Shown: in pieces, positions 58,002 through 64,000 of the stretch
Numbering within the stretch: position 1 is the stretch's first letter
Layout: every line of letters starts with the position of its first letter
Assembly: GCA_009760855.2 (NCBI GenBank)
Contig: WPIO01000099.1
Coordinates: forward strand, 879,501-943,500
Length of the DNA: 64,000 bases
Direction of reading: 5' to 3'
From: Cristatella mucedo
Lineage: Eukaryota > Bryozoa > Phylactolaemata > Cristatellidae
The notes under the pieces: model-generated
Told to the model about the DNA's origin: nothing
The model's input: the letters and a program-made list of their open reading frames with translations, nothing else
Databases searched by the model: none
Translations under genes and position numbers: made by a program

Positions 58002-59150
58002 CTGCGAGATTTGGCGAGAAAGCGATCGGTCGCTGTACTAACGCGGCGGAAAGAGCAGAGAGGGGGTCGCCAACTCGCGCGAGGGGAGGGGCTATCGCGC
58101 CGCAGCGAGGAATTCGTCAAGCGCTCGCCCCTTCAAAGAAGCGGAACCTTTGCGGGACTGAACTTTGACCTTGAACGAAGCAGCGACGCAGTGGGTGGCA
58201 TGCGACAGCCGCCTCGTTGAAAGAAGGAAGAGGACATCAGCCTGTCGACTTTACTAGTACGCACCTGTCGTCAGAGGGCGCTCGAACTGACCGCTGCCAA
58301 ACCAGCCGACCTAGCTATTATTTCGGCTGAATCCGAGGCTACCGCTATGTTATGCTATCGGTTTCGTTACGCTATCTGAGGCTACGAATCGATTGTGTTA
58401 GCAAGCAAGCAGCTTTGTCAGCCGATAGTGGCCCCTTTCTCTTCTGAACGCGCGCATGCCGGAGCGGTTAGAGTGCGACAGTGCTTAAAATTACCGGCGG
58501 CTCGCGAGGTGAAATACTCTGCGAGCCGGTTACATCGCAATCCGTCCATTTTTGGCAGCATTAAAGCCGAGCTCAAGAGGCGAACCAATAAGCTGCAGTA
58601 TGGGTTTTTTCGAAGTACCCTGCACCCTGTACGCTGTACCCTGTGGCCGTTGCTTTCGTCGTCTGTTGCTGTGGAGTAGACTATTCAGCGCTAAGGAAAT
58701 GGCTCGCTCTGATTCGGTGAGGTTTTCATAGCAGTGCCATTCTTCGCCATTCTTAGTCTGCTACCGTCGGCTTACCCGCGTCCATCTAGGCGGCGTCGCG
58801 GACTCGCTGCGTCGCACTTCGCTGCGCACGCAGCTCGACGAGTTTTGGACAAGCATCTGCTAGGATTAGCCGGGTTGCGTGCTCTGCGTTTACTGGTAAA
58901 GAACATTTCGCGTTTCGAGGCAGCATTGAAAGCGAACGCGAAGCGAACGAGCATTGAAAGCGAAAGCACACTGGAAGCGAAAGCACACTAGAAGCGGGAA
59001 ACAGACAGCTGGGTAGCTGATCAAGCTGAACTGAATAGCTCCCCTGAGTCTTTTGCTGAGACTTGAATTATGCAAAGGAAAATGTGGACATTAGAAGGAA
59101 CTCCCGAACTTTCGGTGCATGTGAGTTGAAGGCCATACGATTACCAAAAT
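58002..59150. other. Presumed promoter and 5' region of chitin synthase
   Basis: CpG-rich up to about 58200, then mixed. A possible donor CGACAG|GTGCGT near 58265-58270 on the minus strand could end a non-coding first exon. 58915-58995 has short AAAGCGAAAGCACACT-type repeats. No TATA box was identified. Confidence 0.3.
58170..58237 (-). CDS. Tentative first coding exon of chitin synthase
   Basis: An ATG at 58235-58237 opens 22 codons and ends in phase 2 (AG) at 58170. This matches the phase needed by the acceptor at 58002, which would complete an Arg codon. The reading begins MSSSFFQRGG. Against it, the donor reads GTCAAA, which is poor, and no family signature lies in so short a peptide. 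Translation could instead start in an exon I have not found, or at the Met just before SEDDQ in the 57042-57561 exon. Confidence 0.3.
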
Positions 59151-59895
59151 AATAATATTAATAATACATTTAATATAGCGCCCTCAGAGAGCTCAATCTA
59201 TTTCTAGGCACTTTACACTTGCTGCAAAGAAAGCACGATCGAATGGTTAGTTGAAGCATGCTCAATTAACAACAAAAATAACATGGTTAGGGGGTTACAT
59301 GCACAGGGTCAGCATGCAAGTGGGGTTAGTGGCATTATGCAACAGTGTCAGCATGCATAAGCACATAATATTAATAATAATAATAATAATGTACTTGATA
59401 AAGTGCCCTCAGAGAACTTAATCTCTTTCTAGGCGCTTTACATTTGCTGCAAAGGGAAATGCAATTGAATGGTAAGTAAAATCATGCTTGATAAACAAAC
59501 AAAATGAATAACATGGTTAGGGGTGACATGCACAGGGTTAGCATGCAAATGTGGTTTGTGGCAGCATGCACAGTGTCAGCATGCATAAGCACGTGAAGGA
59601 CATGTCACAGGGGGATAATGCACTTGCTAAAGCGCCCTCAGAGAACTCAATCTCTTCCTAGGCGCTTTACATTTTCTGCAAAGGGAACGCGATTGAATCG
59701 TGAGTAATATCATGCTTGAAAAACAAACACAATGAATAATATGGTTAGGGTGACATGCACAGTGTCAGCATGCAAATGTGGTTAGTGGCAGCATGCACAG
59801 TGTCAGCACGCATAAGCACGTGAAGGACGAATCACGGGGACCCACTGAATGCTGTCCTAAATAGGTGTCTTTTTAAGTTCTTTTTAAATGTGGAG
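59150..59895 (-). repeat. Three successive LINE-A 3' ends in one orientation
   Basis: Copies start at about 59150, 59365 and 59612, each with a stem-loop (GCGCCCTCAGAGAACTCAAT type) and GGTTAG...GACATGCACAGG blocks. Each later copy interrupts or abuts the previous one near AAGCACAT / AAGGACATGTCACAGG. Confidence 0.88.
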
Positions 59896-60019
59896 TTACT
59901 GACGGAGATATATGATTATAGCAACGCTCCTCAGCTGAAAAAGCCAAAGTTGACAGTGGCGGCATAGCGTTCTGCCCAATCCACAAGTCTGTCTGTGTGA
60001 GTCTGTGTGAGTAGGTGTG

Positions 60020-60020
60020 A

Positions 60021-60051
<31 letters not shown>

Positions 60052-60061
60052 TGTGTGTGTG
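60020..60061. repeat. (GT)n microsatellite
   Basis: GT run with one GTAT interruption. Confidence 0.95.
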
Positions 60062-60109
60062 TCAGTATATCTCTTATCTAACTCTTCTCTTAATTATTTT
60101 GTAACGTAA

Positions 60110-60395
60110 TGTAATGTATCTCCGTCAGTAACTCCACAAAGTCATAAAGACCATGTGGGCGTTACGCAGGAGAGTTTTGTATAGCGCACTCACAGCCTAA
60201 GCGACTTTCGGTACGCATTCGGTAGCCAACAGACTTCGTCTCACGCAACAAAGAGAAAGTGGGAAGCATGGCAGAGTCCGGAGAGCAGTTGAGGTAGCGA
60301 GTAGCATAGAAGTAGCAGCTCAGGACCGCTTAAAAATATGTGCCACAGTCGGCAGTTGGAGAGTAGTTGTCGTTGCGTAAGAAGCGCAGTTGTCC
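60110..60395 (-). repeat. LINE-B 3' end
   Basis: TGTATCTCCGTCAGTAACTC, GTAGCCAACAGACTTCGTCT, to GAGTAGTTGTCGTTGCGTAA. Confidence 0.9.
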
Positions 60396-60604
60396 TTTGC
60401 GTGTTTAAGCATGCTGGAATTTCGGCCACCACTACTAGCCTACTGACGTACATCATTTCCAGCATGTCCGGTGTGCCTAGAGCGGCTTCTTTCAATTAGG
60501 GCACTTCGGAAACTTTAAAATTTCATTTAAGGAAAAATGTGAGGAGGCGTCTCGGCAAAAATGCCTCTGTCTGCGTGCCTTCTGTGTGCTAGTGTGCAGC
60601 AACA

Positions 60605-60765
60605 GCCCCGGATGTGAGGTGCTCGCTCTTCACGCCCTTCACGGTTGTGGATTCGAATCCTGCAATTGGGCGATTTCCTTTATTGCTAACTGCAAGCGGC
60701 GGCGATAGCAGACAAGGAGGCTCTTCCGGCGCTATAAAACGAGGCTGTTAAATCAGCTAAGATAT
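60605..60765 (+). repeat. SINE-A copy
   Basis: GTGAGGTGCTCGCTCTTCAC, box B GTGGATTCGAATCCTGCAA, ACGAGGCTGTTAAATCAGCT. Confidence 0.85.
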
Positions 60766-60769
60766 TTTT

Positions 60770-61360
60770 TACTTGGCCATCTTGTGGCTTTAGTCGAAAC
60801 CGTCGCGGAGCAACGTTTAAGGGCACCATTTTGGATTACGCGCATCGCTTCTTTAGCTACTTTAATTTGCGCTGCCGGCCATAGGTCGTCTTCGTGAAAA
60901 TTGGCTGCGCCGCTCCCCAGCCAAAGACGCCTCCTCATTTAGTGCACGCGAAAAGAGATCGCCTTCTCTTGGGGGCGAGCGACGCCGCCACTCGCGCTTC
61001 TAAGGAACGACCGACCAGCCGCGGGCTCATCGCCACACCAGACGGCGGCAATGGACTCTCTCGACGCTCAGCGAGCATTCGCATTCAGCCACATCCTGGC
61101 ACCCTGCGACCCCGCCAATCTTCGCGGGGCTCCTCCCTCCCTCCCCTCCCTCCCCCCCACACACATCCGCGCCACCGGCGGCACGGCTCGAGGGCGTGGG
61201 TGCGAGGCTTACGAGAACCTGCTCGCTCGCCGCAAGTCTAGCCAACGGGAAGCGCGCTCTCAGCACGAACGCGGCGCTCGTGCCGGCGGCTGCGAGCCGC
61301 CGCCGCCGCCGCCGCCGCCGCCGCGGTTTCGCAAGCTGGCGCCGCGCGCACGCGCGCCAG
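60770..61360. other. Intergenic DNA between the OTU-like exon and chitin synthase
   Basis: GC-rich from 60930. A minus frame at 60753-60938 (61 codons) has no family motif. This presumably includes the 3' UTR of the OTU-like gene. Confidence 0.35.
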
Positions 61361-61361
61361 C

Positions 61362-61929
61362 TCACTTCTTGGAGCGCAGGTAGAAGTAGTGCTCTTCGTC
61401 GGTGCGAGCCAGCGCCACCGTGCGGTTGCGTGCGCCGCCGTCGGGCAGCGCGCGACTCGCCAGCTCGCGGCTGCTTCGCACCAGCCACGGTCTCTTCTCG
61501 CCGATGTCGTCACCTGCCGGCGCCGCCTCCGCCGCCGCCGCCGCCGACGCCGCCACCCCGGCTGCGGCCGAGGACGAGCGATCGGGCGGCGTTGGCGGCG
61601 GCGGCGCCGCCGCCGCTTCGACGTGCAGCAGGCGCACGCCGAGACCAAGCGCGTTCGCGAGCGCCTGTGGCGCGACGCGCTCCACGTCGCGGTCGCTCTT
61701 CGCGTCGTCGAGGAACGCCGCGAGCTTCTCCCAGGCGGCGCTCTTGGGCAGGCCGCCCGTCAGCCCGACGTACTGGCCGTAGTTGTAGCTCAGCTCGGTG
61801 CGCAGCGCGTCCTTGACGTCGGACAGCTTGACGTCGGCGTCGCGGTCCACCGCCGCCTTCCAGAAGGCGTGCAGGAGCGAGTGCGCGCCCGGCGAGCACG
61901 GCACGACGTCGTACTGCGACAGATCCCAC
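61362..61929 (-). CDS. Terminal exon of an upstream gene; OTU-like fold, incomplete
   Basis: The frame ends in a stop at 61362-61364. The likely acceptor CGCCGCCCAG lies just before G-TGG-GAT at 61929 (phase 2). The product opens WDLSQYDVVPCSPGAHSLLH and continues AFWKAAVDRDADVKLSDVKD, then SYNYGQYVGLTGGLPKSAAW and LANALGLGVRLLHVEA. A Pro/Ala-rich insert follows, and it ends TVALARTDEEHYFYLRSKK. The layout (a PxxxGxHSLLHAF helix at the start, a late strand, and a terminal HY pair) resembles OTU-type cysteine proteases, but the usual Asp-Gly-Asn-Cys is replaced by Pro-Gly-Ala-His. The frame upstream of 61929 is Ala-rich and probably intronic. The name is tentative. Confidence 0.5.
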
Positions 61930-63720
61930 CTGGGCGGCGTCGAAGGACGCGGCGGCGACGGATCCGAGTGAGCGACGCCTGGACGCTGGAGTCGCTCGCC
62001 TGGGAGCCGCACAGCCACCCCGCGTTTCGCGTTGCGCGACGCCGACTCTTCAAACGCCGCAGCCGCCGTCGCCGCCGCTGCGGAAGCAGCACGCGCTGCC
62101 CCAGGGCTCTGCACGCGGGAGTTCAAGGGCGCCGCCGAGTTCAAGAAGGTTCCCCGAAGAGCACCGCCTGCGCGCCGCTTTCAAGCCGTTTGCCCGAAGT
62201 GGGCTTTCTGCGACGCCACCGCCCAACTAATAAGGCGTCGTTTGTTCGTACAGCAATGTCAGATCTACTATGGTCACAGTGCTCATAGCAAGCTGTTCAA
62301 CATGGTCACAAGCGTATGTTAATATTTAAATTAAAGAAATACGTTTTTTTATTAACCATTCAGAGTTTTTATTCAATATCTAAATACCAAACACTAAGCC
62401 TTAAAATATAAATTCTGAACCCAAAAACTCAAACCTAAACAAAATCCAAATTTAATCAGTAAAGCTACTTTAATTTAATTTGTTTTAATTTAATTTAGAC
62501 TAATGTAATTTGACATTCTTCCGAGCAACAGGTACGCGACATCGCGCAGAACACCGAGCGGGCTCAAAGACGTTTATCCACATGGACGCCGCAGCGGGCC
62601 AGTGCATGACGCCGCGGCGTCCTCAACGTAACTCATCGGGCCTTTGCCGCCCGTTACTTATATGGCACTCCATAAATCCCAAAAGGCCATACACCAACGG
62701 CAGTCATAATTTCTGCTGGCCCATAAATCACTCTGAGCCATAAATTAGCCGTAGGAGGAATAACACCGCAATAAATGCAACTGACCCATAAACACTGACT
62801 TCTCAAAATAGCCACAATTACCATAAGCCGGTAACACCAAAACATAAAACCGTTAAATAATAAACCCAAAATCCTAAGCCTTTAGCTAAAAGGTAAGTAA
62901 AAACGTTCTTACTTAGCATAAATATAAACATAACGCTGGCGACCATGTTGAACAGCCTGTCACGAGCACTGTGGCCATGACATTGCAGACCACGACATTA
63001 CTAGGTGAACAATGATGCCGTATCAGCTGCGCCACCGCCGCGTGCGTCGACGTCGTCGCAGCCTGCCAGGTACCACCAGCTACGTCCGTCAGTAGCTCCG
63101 CGAAACGTCGCGAGCGCTTACGTCGGGCGGGAGCCATTGACGTCACGGTTAGGTTATGCCCTGGTGACATTTAGAGTACAACTATGACAGCTCAGCTATT
63201 GGTAGTGCCAGCCCAAAATAAAAAAAATGGAAAAAATTTACTTATATTGCTACGTAGGCTACGTGGTGCACTCTCGTTGATTTTTGAAGTTAAATATTCA
63301 ATATCTCATTGATTTATGAAATCGTGATTGGCAGAATTACGATCGGTGCGTTACTTAATTGTGTAACTTAGCACTGTGACGATTATCTCTCAGTGGAACT
63401 GCTGGTCTGACCGGAATAGACGGCCTTGACGACGGTTTGCTGGTCGGCGATCGTTGCCACGGCGAAGCTATTCACCTGTAGTCGTGATCTTTAGTTTCCT
63501 AAGTGATTTTACTCGCGATAAGTTGTGAGCAGATTTTCTCCCACGATCTTTCGCGATTTTCCGCCGCGTCGCCTGCCTGCACTGTTTTCGATGAACCTTT
63601 TGGGAGTAACAAACGGTCGTGATCCCTCAAAGAGTAAAGAATCCAAGGTGAATTCATCGCTGAGAGCTCTACAGCGATCGGTGCAACAAGTCCTGGCGAG
63701 TGAGCTGGCTCACTCCTTCG
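61930..63720. other. Upstream sequence of the OTU-like exon
   Basis: It is GC-rich and Ala-coding to about 62150 (probable intron read-through), AT-rich at 62290-62500, then no recognised gene or repeat. Confidence 0.35.
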
Positions 63721-63724
63721 CCGC

Positions 63725-63870
63725 GCTGATTTGGCCCAGCGGTTACGGTGCTCGCCCAGACCAAGGTCTGGCCAAGGTCGTGGGCTCGATTCCCGTAACA
63801 TGCGAAGCATCTAAATAAATATTAAGTTCTCTTAGGGTGCTCTACAAATGAATTGTATATACTCATTAGT
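63725..63870 (+). repeat. SINE-B copy
   Basis: TTGGCCCAGCGGTTACGGTG, box B GTGGGCTCGATTCCCG, GAAGCATCTAAATAAATATT and TTCTCTTAGGGTGCTCTACA. Confidence 0.9.
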
Positions 63871-64000
63871 TGCTGGCGTGAACAGCGTACAGGTGCTTAC
63901 TACACTTACTTAGTAATGTTAATTTCTGAGCCAGGTCTGACTTTTCTTCTTTGAGCGGCTCGCGACTCACATTCGCTTATTGGAGCTATTCATTAAAATG

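Noticed and set aside
61196-62288. Long plus-strand Arg/Ala-rich frames at 61196-61816 and 61389-62288
   Set aside because: They are antisense shadows of the GC-rich OTU-like exon with Arg-heavy low complexity.

Overview
The window is animal nuclear DNA. It holds one large spliced gene with consensus GT/AG introns, embedded in dense LINE, SINE and simple-repeat DNA. Reading the minus strand exon by exon gives a chitin synthase of the animal (family 2 glycosyltransferase) type. It runs from about 58.0 kb down to a stop codon at 10814. I could place 21 consecutive exons with consistent splice phase (5,311 nt, at least 1,769 residues) plus a tentative first coding exon. All the hallmark blocks are present: CATMWHE, FFDDAF, LDGDVDF, EDRW, QRRRW and SWGTR. 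There are also multi-spanning membrane segments at both ends and a coiled coil behind the catalytic core. The host is therefore a chitin-making invertebrate. I cannot fix the phylum; a lophotrochozoan-like animal is only a guess. No myosin motor domain is seen in the part recovered.

Layout on the plus axis. 0-10.2 kb is downstream of the gene and is almost all LINE/SINE fragments, an 80-bp minisatellite and TA microsatellites. 10.8-28.7 kb holds the C-terminal half: cytoplasmic tail, last membrane spans, coiled coil, SWGTR exon and the exon with EDRW and QRRRW. 33.8-41.7 kb holds the catalytic core exons. 45.9-58.0 kb holds the N-terminal membrane domain. 58.0-61.4 kb is the presumed promoter and 5' region. 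At 61.4-61.9 kb a terminal exon of a second minus-strand gene encodes a domain resembling an OTU-type protease fold.

Four repeat groups explain most of the non-coding DNA. I name them here only for this window. LINE-A is an L2/CR1-like element whose 3' end carries a stem-loop and an (ATT)n tail. LINE-B is a related reverse-transcriptase element ending in an (ATTAC)n tail. SINE-A is tRNA-derived, with a box-B motif and a tail containing GAGGCTGTTAAATCAGCTAG. SINE-B is tRNA-derived, and its 3' end copies the LINE-A stem-loop. Several SINE-A copies are nested inside LINE-A copies, so LINE-A was already in place when they inserted.

No prokaryotic system, CRISPR array or new gene cluster is visible. 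The most notable points are the fully traceable chitin synthase, a tandem duplication that creates a second splice acceptor in front of the exon carrying the EDRW and QRRRW motifs, the shared LINE/SINE 3' hairpin, and the OTU-like exon that seems to lack the usual cysteine.
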